43,847 bases of DNA, from positions 1 through 43,847 of the forward strand of contig NZ_JACBJQ010000045.1 in the NCBI RefSeq assembly GCF_013404075.1, given 5' to 3'. The position numbers were made by a program, and so were the translations under genes. The stretch comes from Mycolicibacterium vinylchloridicum. Lineage in GTDB: Bacteria > Actinomycetota > Actinomycetes > Mycobacteriales > Mycobacteriaceae. The notes beneath the pieces are model-generated. The model searched no databases and was not told the DNA's origin. It was given only the letters and a program-made list of their open reading frames with translations. Positions 16,304-24,802 of the stretch are shown here, one piece after another (within the stretch, counting starts at the first letter, position 1; the number at the start of each line of letters is the position of its first letter).

Positions 16304-17932
16304 ATGAAGCGATACCGGGCGGCAGGCGTGATCGCCACGGTGGTGCTCGCGGCGGCCATCGCCTCTGGGCCGGCCTCGGGGACGTCGGCGGTGCGGATCG
16401 CACATGTCGCCCCGGTCATCACCGGCCCCTACGCGTCGCTGCTGGCGGCGTCGACGAACCTGGGACCCTCGCGCGTCAGTGCTGTTCAACTCACCGTGAC
16501 GTTGCGTGACGGTGCGCGTCCGACGGCGCTGATCGCCTGGGCCGGCACGCACCGATTGGCGGTGCGCTGGCGGTACGGCGATGACTTCGCCATCGTCAGC
16601 GGATCCGCAGCGGGCATCGCCGACGCGTTCGGGGTGCCCGTCCACGACTACCGGGGGCGGCAGGGGCAGATGTTCTACGCCTCGCCTCGACAGCCGATGC
16701 CGCCACGGGAACTGCGCGGCGACGTCACCGAAGTCGGACGGATCCTGAGTTATCTGCCACATCGGATGGCACGCCCGGCAGTTCCGTTGGACGTGCCCCG
16801 ACCCGGATTGACGCCACAGCATCTGCTGACCGCCTACAGTGCGGCGCCGCTGGCGGCGGCCGGCTACCGGGGTGCCGGCCAAACCCTGGTGTTCTACGTG
16901 TTCGACGGCTTCGACCAGCGCGACCTGGACATGTTCGCGGACATGTGGGGGCTGCCCCGGTTCGCGCCCGTCGTGGTCGGTGGCCCGCTCGGGCCGCCCG
17001 AGGGCGAGGCGGTGATGGACCTCGAGATCGCGCACGCCATCGCCCCGGACGCCCGACTGGTGGTGGTGAACGCGCGTCCGACGCTCGAGGGCGGTGGCAC
17101 CTTCGAGAAGATCGGCGCGATGTTCGACGATGCGGCGCAGCACTATCCGGGCTCGGTGTGGAGTCTGTCGATCGGCTGGGGGTGTGAGGCGCTGGTCACT
17201 GCGGCGGACGTCGCTCCGGTGCGCGCGGCGCTGGCAGCAGCGCACCGCCGGGGCATCACGGTGTTCGATGCCAGCGGCGACACCGCCGGCTTGGAATGCA
17301 AAGGCGGCAAGGACTGGTCGTCGGCACCCGGGCCCGACGACGTCGGCGTCGACACCATCGCGTCGTTGCCCGAGGTCACCTCGGTCGGCGGCACCACGCT
17401 GTCCACCGACGCCAACGGCAGGTGGTTGGACGAGTGGGCCTGGGTGGACGTGCCGATGTCGCAGGGCTCCAGCGGCGGTGTGTCCCGATTGTTCGCCCGC
17501 CCCGACTATCAACGCGCAGTGGCCGTCGACCGGGATACCGATCACCGGTTGGTTCCCGACGTGTCCGCGGTGGCCGATCCGTTCACCGGTATGCAGGTCG
17601 TGTTCGGGCAGAAGATCAGGATCGGCGGGGGCACATCGCAGGCCGCACCGATCTGGGCGGGCATGGCGGCGTTGATGAACGAGTATCTGCTCGACCACGG
17701 CGGCCGGCCGCTCGGCGATATCAATCCCCTCCTGTATCGGGTCGCGCAGGGATCGCGGCTGCCGGGATTTCACGACATCACGTTGGGCGGCAACGCCGTC
17801 GACAACCCCAAACGCGGGTATGACCTGGTGACCGGATTGGGCAGCCCGATCGCCGACAACCTCGCGCAGAACCTGCTCGACGCGCAGAAGGCCTCATCAG
17901 TGGCTGCGGGCTTCGCACCCGGTGGCGGATAG
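16304..17932 (+). CDS. Secreted sedolisin-type (S53) serine-carboxyl peptidase
   Basis: 542 residues. Signal peptide (MKRYRAAGVIATVVLAAAIA), activation propeptide to about residue 165, then an S53 catalytic domain. Catalytic residues are all visible: Glu235 and Asp239 in GEAVMDLEIAHAIAP, oxyanion Asp326 in DASGDTAGLEC, and Ser445 in GGGTSQAAPIWAGM; the C-terminal FHDITLGGNAV resembles the calcium site. Such enzymes are acid endopeptidases or tripeptidyl peptidases. Predicted export suggests action outside the membrane. ATG 16304 begins the signal peptide; ATG 16265 would add 13 residues before it. The next gene starts 2 nt after the stop. Confidence 0.87.
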   Translation: MKRYRAAGVIATVVLAAAIASGPASGTSAVRIAHVAPVITGPYASLLAASTNLGPSRVSAVQLTVTLRDGARPTALIAWAGTHRLAVRWRYGDDFAIVSGSAAGIADAFGVPVHDYRGRQGQMFYASPRQPMPPRELRGDVTEVGRILSYLPHRMARPAVPLDVPRPGLTPQHLLTAYSAAPLAAAGYRGAGQTLVFYVFDGFDQRDLDMFADMWGLPRFAPVVVGGPLGPPEGEAVMDLEIAHAIAPDARLVVVNARPTLEGGGTFEKIGAMFDDAAQHYPGSVWSLSIGWGCEALVTAADVAPVRAALAAAHRRGITVFDASGDTAGLECKGGKDWSSAPGPDDVGVDTIASLPEVTSVGGTTLSTDANGRWLDEWAWVDVPMSQGSSGGVSRLFARPDYQRAVAVDRDTDHRLVPDVSAVADPFTGMQVVFGQKIRIGGGTSQAAPIWAGMAALMNEYLLDHGGRPLGDINPLLYRVAQGSRLPGFHDITLGGNAVDNPKRGYDLVTGLGSPIADNLAQNLLDAQKASSVAAGFAPGGG

Positions 17933-17934
17933 GC

Positions 17935-19485
17935 GTGGCCATTCTTCGCTGGTCGCTGACGAGTTCGTTGTTCCCGGGGCTGCCCACGCACTCTCGCAGT
18001 CGGTTTCGCCTCGCCTTTCTCGTATTCGTCACGGCACTGGTGGCATTCGCCGCGCTGCGCTGGCAGGCGCCGATGATTGCGACCGCGGTGTGCGGGCTCC
18101 CGCTGTTGTTCACCATCTATCTGCGTGAGATCGATGTCCGCACGGTCGGGCTGCGCGCTGTGGCCGTATCCGGCGTTCTGGGGCTGGGGTTGGCAGTCGG
18201 GTGGGCGCTGATCGCCGGTCCGATCGTTGCCGGCGCCTACGACGTGGCGCTGGGTGCGCCGGCGGATACCAGACAGGTCCTGCTCTTCGGCGTGGCAGTC
18301 CCCGTCAGCGAAGCGTGGGCGATGATCGTGCCCGCGGTGGTGGTGCGGCTGACGGACCGCTCGCCGCGCGACGCCCTCGGCGGCTTCGCGATCGGGGCTT
18401 TCGGGGCAACGGTATTCACCGGGGTCGCCACTGCGATATTGCTCATGCCGCAACTGGCTATGGGTGTCACCGCACCGGACCGCTCAGTGAGCAGTCTCCT
18501 GGTCGAGGCGTTGGTCGAGGGTGTGGCGTGGCCTCTGGTGGGCGTGGCGACCGGCGGCATCATCGGCATTGCCCTGTGGTTTACCAAGCCCGCCAACGCT
18601 TCTCGCTGGCATCGGTCGGTCGTTCCCACCGCGCTGATTCTGGTGCTGATCGTGGTGACCGCGATGGGCGTGGTAGATGTCATCCCGCTCTCGTCGGTGT
18701 GGTACGGGGTGCTGCACCTACTGATCGCCGCAGTGGCGATGCTGGTTCTGCGGTTCGTCGTCGCGGCCGCGACAGGCCACCGGGCGCCCGAAGCGATCGG
18801 TACCGCAGGGCAATCGAGCTACCCCGGTGTGCTGGGGTGGCTGGCGGCGGGCCTGGGTGTGGCGGTCGCCGCCGGGGTCATCGTGTCGGCACGGATCACC
18901 CCGGCTCCGGAACTCTTTGTCTGTCCACCGGATTGCGGCCGGCCGCCGCTCGGTATCCCGGTGGAGAACAACCCGCGGTTCAGTGGCGACGACGGCGCGT
19001 TCTCGGTGGCCTATCCCGGCGAGGGGTCCGCCTACGACGCCACCTTCGATCCACCAGGGGTGAACGGTGTCGAACTCAGGTACACCGGTGGGGATACCGG
19101 CACGCTGACGTTCTCCGGTGAGCCCGCCGGCGATCGCACGGCCAAGCAGGTCGTGCAGCAGCTCATCGAGAGCAGGTACCAGGGAGCGGTCGTCGACTAC
19201 GAAATCCCCAACGCGTCGGTCGGCTACCAACCCGGCTACGGCGTTGTCGCGGACGTATTTCCGACCAGCTCGTCAGCCACCTACACCCGATTGCGGGTGA
19301 TCGTCGTGGCCGCAGTCAAGCACGACTACGCCCTGATCGCGGCCGCGGTCGGCCCGTATCACCGATTCGGGCCCGACTACGGGGACGGTCACCCGTCGGG
19401 TGCCAACCTCGAATTGGCCATGGACATGGGCAAATACGTCAACAGTTTCAGGTGGCGCGGTGACCGCTACAGCCGCCCGTCCTGA
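17935..19485 (+). CDS. Polytopic membrane protein with C-terminal extracytoplasmic domain, unknown function
   Basis: 516 residues. About nine hydrophobic segments over residues 20-330, then a roughly 180-residue soluble C-terminal domain beginning after the Cys pair in FVCPPDCGRPP; it contains AFSVAYPGEGSAYDATF and ends GANLELAMDMGKYVNSFRW, weakly recalling PsbP/lipoprotein-like sensor folds. Membrane-embedded Glu residues (PVSEAWAMIVP, LLVEALVEGVAW) and a His (YGVLHLLIAAV) loosely resemble PrsW/CAAX-type intramembrane proteases, but the match is not convincing. GTG 17935 is 2 nt after the S53 peptidase stop, so the two are co-translated and probably cooperate. Not recognised; no function assigned. 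Confidence 0.75.
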   Translation: MAILRWSLTSSLFPGLPTHSRSRFRLAFLVFVTALVAFAALRWQAPMIATAVCGLPLLFTIYLREIDVRTVGLRAVAVSGVLGLGLAVGWALIAGPIVAGAYDVALGAPADTRQVLLFGVAVPVSEAWAMIVPAVVVRLTDRSPRDALGGFAIGAFGATVFTGVATAILLMPQLAMGVTAPDRSVSSLLVEALVEGVAWPLVGVATGGIIGIALWFTKPANASRWHRSVVPTALILVLIVVTAMGVVDVIPLSSVWYGVLHLLIAAVAMLVLRFVVAAATGHRAPEAIGTAGQSSYPGVLGWLAAGLGVAVAAGVIVSARITPAPELFVCPPDCGRPPLGIPVENNPRFSGDDGAFSVAYPGEGSAYDATFDPPGVNGVELRYTGGDTGTLTFSGEPAGDRTAKQVVQQLIESRYQGAVVDYEIPNASVGYQPGYGVVADVFPTSSSATYTRLRVIVVAAVKHDYALIAAAVGPYHRFGPDYGDGHPSGANLELAMDMGKYVNSFRWRGDRYSRPS

Positions 19486-19490
19486 TTCGG

Positions 19491-19988
19491 CTATTCGGTG
19501 GGTGCGGTGGACCCGGCCAGCGGCATCGGCGGCATGCCGAGCTTGCCGTGATCCCATGACCTGGTGCGGTTGGCCACGATGCGCACCGCCACACGCTTGT
19601 TCATCATCATGTCGACGGCAGGTTTGAGGTCGTCGGTATAGGGGCCGTTGTAGCGCTCCCACACGCTGACGCCGACTTTGAAAATGGTGTCCGGATCTTC
19701 CACGATCTCGGCCACACCTTCGAACGCGACGCCGCGCAATGTGTCGTAGGTCATCCCGTCCTCGATGAGGAAGCTGACCCGCGGGTTACGGCGCAGGTTG
19801 ACCGCCTTCTGGGACTTGGCCTTTGTCTCCACCCAGATCTCGCCGTCCAGGACGCCGTACCACATCGCGACGAGATGGGGCTGGCCGTCGAGTCCGATGG
19901 TCGCCATGGTGCCGGTGCGACTACGTGCCACGAAATCGGCGATCTCGGCATCCGACATGACGATCTGGTTGCGCTGATTGGTTCCCAT
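19491..19988 (-). CDS. PPOX-class F420/flavin-dependent oxidoreductase (FDOR) family protein
   Basis: 165 residues; split-barrel flavin/deazaflavin-binding fold. Conserved stretches: RTGTMATIGLDGQPHLVAMW, LDGEIWVETKAKSQKAVNLR, NPRVSFLIEDG and RGVAFEGVAEIVED. Equivalent to M. tuberculosis Rv2991. Mycobacterial members often use F420 rather than FMN; the cofactor cannot be read from the sequence. The stop is 5 nt from the convergent membrane-protein gene. Confidence 0.85.
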   Translation of the reverse strand: MGTNQRNQIVMSDAEIADFVARSRTGTMATIGLDGQPHLVAMWYGVLDGEIWVETKAKSQKAVNLRRNPRVSFLIEDGMTYDTLRGVAFEGVAEIVEDPDTIFKVGVSVWERYNGPYTDDLKPAVDMMMNKRVAVRIVANRTRSWDHGKLGMPPMPLAGSTAPTE

Positions 19989-20030
19989 CGCGTCAGTTTG
20001 TCAGGCCGTCGTGCGCGCTTGTCGCCGGGA

Positions 20031-20732
20031 TCACAGTCGGCGCGTCAGAGCGTCGGCGGCGGCCACCAGATCGGCCGCCCAGCGCGCCCCGGGCCGACGG
20101 CCCATCCGGTCGATCGGCCCGGACACCGACACCGCTGCGATCACCGCGCCGGTGCGGTCGCGCACCGGAGCCGAGATGCTGGCCACCCCGGGTTCGCGCT
20201 CGGCGGCGCTTTGCGCCCAGCCGCGGCGGCGGACCTCGGCCAGGGTGCGTTCGGTGAATTTCGCGGTCGGCAGCACGGCCTGCTGGGTGCTGCTGTCGCT
20301 ATAGGCCAGCAGCACTTTGGCGCCCGATCCGGCCGTCATCGGCAGTCGGGCGCCGACGGGCACGGTATCGCGCAGCCCGGCAGGGGGTTCCAACGCGGCC
20401 ACGCAGATCCGGCTGGTGCCCTCGCGGCGGTAGAGCTGCACGCTCTCGCCGGTGATCTCGCGCAGCCTCGGCAGGACCGCCGCGCCCGCCGCCAGCAGGG
20501 GATCGTTGACCTGGGCGGCCAATTCGCTGATGGCCGGTCCGAGCCGCCAGCGCCCGGCGCTGTCCCGGGCCAACAGACGGTGGGTCTCGAGGCCGGCGGC
20601 GAGCCGGTGTGCGGTGGCGCGGGGGAGCCCGGTGCGCTCACAGAGTTCGGCCAGCCCGCAGGGTGAATCAGCGATCGAGTGCAGTACGCCCACGGCTTTG
20701 TCGAGCACGCCGATGCCGCTATCCTGTCTCAT
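20031..20732 (-). CDS. IclR-family transcriptional regulator (LtbR/NdgR type)
   Basis: 233 residues. N-terminal winged HTH (GIGVLDKAVGVLHSIADSP through LPRATAHRLAAGLETH) and C-terminal IclR effector-binding domain (GSGAKVLLAYSD, EREPGVASISAPVRDRTGAV). It is divergent from leuCD with a 75-nt gap, the arrangement of Corynebacterium LtbR and Streptomyces NdgR, which regulate leucine genes; Rv2989 is the M. tuberculosis counterpart. It therefore probably controls leuCD and itself (inference from family and position). Confidence 0.88.
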   Translation of the reverse strand: MRQDSGIGVLDKAVGVLHSIADSPCGLAELCERTGLPRATAHRLAAGLETHRLLARDSAGRWRLGPAISELAAQVNDPLLAAGAAVLPRLREITGESVQLYRREGTSRICVAALEPPAGLRDTVPVGARLPMTAGSGAKVLLAYSDSSTQQAVLPTAKFTERTLAEVRRRGWAQSAAEREPGVASISAPVRDRTGAVIAAVSVSGPIDRMGRRPGARWAADLVAAADALTRRL

Positions 20733-20764
20733 ATCGAGATACTAGCGTCCCGAAATGTGAGATA
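20725..20764. promoter_or_regulatory. Candidate IclR/LtbR operator in the iclR-leuC intergenic region
   Basis: TGTCTC-N5-GAGATA (20725-20741) is a near-palindrome covering the regulator start codon; a second GAGATA lies at 20759-20764. On the minus strand TAGTAT (20739-20744) sits 6 nt before ATG 20732 and could be the regulator's -10 box, so binding would give autorepression. Confidence 0.4.
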
Positions 20765-20807
20765 TCCATACTTGCGTTCCGGGAATCACTGAATGAATTG
20801 AGAACTC

Positions 20808-22241
<1,434 letters not shown>

Positions 22242-22261
22242 ACCTGCTAAGGAGAACCACG

Positions 22262-22858
22262 ATGGAGGCATTTCACACTCACACCGGCATCGGCGTTCCG
22301 CTGCGGCGGTCCAATGTCGACACCGACCAGATCATTCCCGCGGTGTATTTGAAGCGAGTCACCCGAACAGGTTTCGAGGACGGATTGTTCGCCGCTTGGC
22401 GCACCGATCCCTCGTTCATTCTCAATCTGAGTCCGTTCGACCGGGGTTCGGTTTTGGTCGCTGGACCGGATTTCGGCACCGGGTCGTCACGCGAGCATGC
22501 GGTCTGGGCGCTCATGGACTTCGGATTCCGGGTCGTCATCTCGTCCCGGTTCGCCGACATCTTTCGCGGCAACGCGGGCAAGGCCGGGCTGTTGGCGGCC
22601 GAAGTCGCTCAAGATGATGTCGAACTTCTCTGGAAGCTCATCGAGCAGAATCCGGGGCTGGAAATCACTGTCAATCTTCAAGATCGAAATATCACCGCGG
22701 GAACAGCCGTGGTGCCGTTCACGATTGACGATTACACGGCTTGGAGACTGCTGGAAGGCCTCGACGATATAGGCCTTACGCTGCGGAAACTCGCTGAAAT
22801 CGAAGCCTTCGAGGCGAGTCGGCCAAGCTGGAAGCCGCGCATTTCGACACCTTCCTGA
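22262..22858 (+). CDS. leuD: 3-isopropylmalate dehydratase, small subunit
   Basis: 198 residues; swivel-domain subunit that completes the LeuC active site. Conserved: GVPLRRSNVDTDQIIPAVYL, GPDFGTGSSREHAVWALMDF, and SSRFADIFRGNAGKAGLL. ATG 22262 has AAGGAGA at 6-nt spacing. Second gene of leuCD; a GC-rich hairpin follows directly. Confidence 0.96.
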   Translation: MEAFHTHTGIGVPLRRSNVDTDQIIPAVYLKRVTRTGFEDGLFAAWRTDPSFILNLSPFDRGSVLVAGPDFGTGSSREHAVWALMDFGFRVVISSRFADIFRGNAGKAGLLAAEVAQDDVELLWKLIEQNPGLEITVNLQDRNITAGTAVVPFTIDDYTAWRLLEGLDDIGLTLRKLAEIEAFEASRPSWKPRISTPS

Positions 22859-22860
22859 AC

Positions 22861-22886
22861 GGGGCGGGACGCCGAATTCCCGCCCC
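22861..22886 (+). terminator. leuCD terminator
   Basis: GGGGCGGGA (22861-22869), 8-nt loop, TCCCGCCCC (22878-22886): 9-bp perfect GC-rich stem 2 nt past the leuD stop. A second weaker G/C hairpin follows near 22891-22907. Confidence 0.65.
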
Positions 22887-22981
22887 CAAAGGGGGGTTCA
22901 GGCCCCCTCGAATCACCGCCCTAGGGCGGCAACCGGATTGCTGAAATCCTCCTAAGTAGTGCCTGAAATTGGGCGTGGCTC

Positions 22982-23011
22982 TTGGAATTCTGCAGCTCTT
23001 GGGTTTACCGT
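22982..23011 (+). promoter_or_regulatory. hupB promoter
   Basis: TTGGAA (22982-22987), an 18-nt spacer and TACCGT (23006-23011), the same -10 hexamer as the ilv promoter. The predicted start is near 23018. Confidence 0.5.
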
Positions 23012-23017
23012 GTTCTG

Positions 23018-23041
23018 CAGTCGGTCCAAAGTGGACCACTG
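23018..23041 (+). promoter_or_regulatory. 5'-UTR hairpin of hupB mRNA
   Basis: CAGT, bulged C, GGTCCA, loop AAG, TGGACC, ACTG: a 10-bp stem starting at the predicted mRNA 5' end and ending a few nt before the GGAGGA ribosome-binding site. Confidence 0.45.
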
Positions 23042-23057
23042 GCTTCGGAGGAATTGA

Positions 23058-23714
23058 ATGAACAAAGCAGAGCTCATCGACGTACTCACGGAGAAATTGG
23101 GCTCAGATCGTCGGCAGGCAACTCTGGCGGTGGAGAACGTCGTTGACACCATTGTGCGCGCGGTGCACAAGGGCGACAGCGTGACCATCACCGGCTTCGG
23201 CGTTTTCGAGCAGCGGCGGCGTGCGGCTCGTGTGGCGCGTAATCCGCGCACCGGCGAAACCGTCAAAGTCAAGCCGACTTCCGTTCCCGCTTTCCGTCCC
23301 GGCGCTCAATTCAAGGCCGTCGTCTCTGGTGCACAGAAGCTTCCGTCGGAAGGCCCCGCGGTCAAGCGCGGTGCCGTCGCCGGCCCGGTCAAGAAGGCTG
23401 CCGCCAAGAAGGCCGTCCGCAAGGCGGTCGTGAAGAAGGTTGCAGCCAAGAAGGCCGCACCGGCCAAGAAGGCTGCACCGGCCAAGAAGGCCGCGCCCGC
23501 TAAGAAGGCTCCGGCCAAGAAGGCCGCACCGGCCAAGAAGGCCGCGCCTGCTAAGAAGGCTCCGGCTAAGAAGGCTCCGGCCAAGAAGGCCGCGCCTGCT
23601 AAGAAGGCTCCGGCTAAGAAGGCTCCGGCCAAGAAGGCCGCGCCTGCCAAGAAGGCCGCGCCTGCTAAGAAGGCTCCGGCCAAGAAGGCTCCGGCCAAGA
23701 AGGGCCGTCGCTAA
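23058..23714 (+). CDS. hupB: HU-type nucleoid protein with Lys-rich PAKKA tail (HupB/MDP1/HLP)
   Basis: 218 residues. The N-terminal HU domain (1-92: MNKAELIDVLTEKLG, TITGFGVFEQRRRAARVARN with the DNA-binding arm) is followed by a basic low-complexity tail (about 115-218) of tandem KKAAPAKKAPA-type repeats, as in mycobacterial histone-like proteins. It compacts DNA and binds iron-related and other promoters in mycobacteria (family knowledge); the tail is a target of acetylation there. ATG 23058 with GGAGGA upstream. Tail repeats vary in number between strains. Confidence 0.96.
   Translation: MNKAELIDVLTEKLGSDRRQATLAVENVVDTIVRAVHKGDSVTITGFGVFEQRRRAARVARNPRTGETVKVKPTSVPAFRPGAQFKAVVSGAQKLPSEGPAVKRGAVAGPVKKAAAKKAVRKAVVKKVAAKKAAPAKKAAPAKKAAPAKKAPAKKAAPAKKAAPAKKAPAKKAPAKKAAPAKKAPAKKAPAKKAAPAKKAAPAKKAPAKKAPAKKGRR
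23450..23705 (+). repeat. hupB tandem PAKKA-coding repeat
   Basis: In-frame 12-15-nt units such as GCACCGGCCAAGAAGGCC and GCTCCGGCTAAGAAGGCT repeated to the stop, prone to slippage and to short-read collapse. Confidence 0.85.
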
Positions 23715-23727
23715 GTTTCACCAGTCG

Positions 23728-23760
23728 AATACGCCGCGGGCTCAACGCCCGCGGCGTATT
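23728..23760. terminator. Bidirectional terminator between hupB and mutT1
   Basis: 14-bp perfect stem AATACGCCGCGGGC / GCCCGCGGCGTATT with loop TCAAC, between the convergent stops. Confidence 0.8.
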
Positions 23761-23766
23761 TGCGTG

Positions 23767-24732
23767 TCAGGGCCTGGTCGCCAGTGGGCTGGCGATGTAG
23801 TCGGCAGCAATGATCCGATCGCCGTCGAGCGACAGCACCCACGTGCTGCCCTTGCGGTTGCGCGATTTGTCGGGCTTGTCGGTGCCGCGCCACCACGCCA
23901 GTAGATAGGGAATGACCTTGCCCTGTGTGCAGATCACCGGTGTCCCACCGCGGGCGGCGATCTCGGAGATACGTTTGTGCGCGGCGTCGGGGTCGGCAGC
24001 GTAAGCCTCTTCGGTGAGGTCGGGCTCCGCGGTGATCGTCACTCCGAGCTCCTGCGCCAGCGGCTCGACCGTTTGAATACAGCGGACCCGATCGGCGGCG
24101 TAGATCTCGGTGGCCCCGAACGCCATCAGCTGCCCGACCAGCGACTCCGCTTGTGCACGACCATTCTTGTCCAGGGGGCGGCTGCGGTCGTCGCCTTTGA
24201 AGCGGGACTTGATGCCGGCGGTCCCATGCCGGACGATCAGGACTGTCGAGGTATCGGCGGGCTGTTTGGTGAAGGACTTGAGCACGTCCCGGTCGTGAGG
24301 ATAGGTGAGCTTTTCCACTGCGGCGTCGACCGGAAGCCACTCCAGCAGGTCGACTTCGGCTCCGGGGGTGAACTCGCCACCGAGTGCCCGGGCCGCCCAG
24401 TAGTGAACGATCTTGGAGCCCTGCACCACTTGATAGTGGGTCTGGATCAGCCGTCGGCCCAGATGGCAGCGCTGCCCGGTCTCCTCCCAGATTTCGCGTA
24501 CGGCGGCAACCGGCTCATTCTCACCGGGGTCGACTTTGCCCTTCGGCAACGACCAATCGTCGTAGCGAGGCCGGTGAATCAGCGCGACCCGCAGTTCGCC
24601 GGTGGCCGGGTCGTGATGCCACAGTGCCGCGCCGGCGGCGAGGATGACGCGCTGGGGCGGCTTGCCCTTCTTGGCGGCTACCTTCTTTGTCGATTTGGAC
24701 CTTGAGCTGTCACGTGACGCTCGCTTGGCCAC
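23767..24732 (-). CDS. mutT1: MutT1: Nudix hydrolase fused to a histidine phosphatase
   Basis: 321 residues. A Lys-rich N-terminal tail (residues 1-25) precedes a Nudix domain with the box GENEPVAAVREIWEETG, then a histidine-phosphatase domain with the RHG motif (TVLIVRHGTAGIKS) and VICTQGKVIPY. This two-domain form is the mycobacterial MutT1 (Rv2985), which hydrolyses 8-oxo-(d)GTP and diadenosine polyphosphates to prevent mutation. GTG 24732 (VAKRAS) has GGGAG upstream. It lies 70 nt behind ppk on the same strand. Confidence 0.93.
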   Translation of the reverse strand: MAKRASRDSSRSKSTKKVAAKKGKPPQRVILAAGAALWHHDPATGELRVALIHRPRYDDWSLPKGKVDPGENEPVAAVREIWEETGQRCHLGRRLIQTHYQVVQGSKIVHYWAARALGGEFTPGAEVDLLEWLPVDAAVEKLTYPHDRDVLKSFTKQPADTSTVLIVRHGTAGIKSRFKGDDRSRPLDKNGRAQAESLVGQLMAFGATEIYAADRVRCIQTVEPLAQELGVTITAEPDLTEEAYAADPDAAHKRISEIAARGGTPVICTQGKVIPYLLAWWRGTDKPDKSRNRKGSTWVLSLDGDRIIAADYIASPLATRP

Positions 24733-24802
24733 CTCAACTCCCGCAGATCAATTCGGGTCCCTGCGTGGGACCGGACTTGGTGGGTCGCAACGGAGAAAGC
24801 AC

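Noticed and set aside
17935..19485. PrsW-family intramembrane protease
   Set aside because: Embedded Glu and His residues are suggestive, but the family's EExxK and FxxxE motifs are not clearly present.
23306..23698. Ala/Gly/Phe-rich AGAFLAGA frame antisense to hupB
   Set aside because: Pure by-product of the hupB Lys/Ala/Pro codon repeats.
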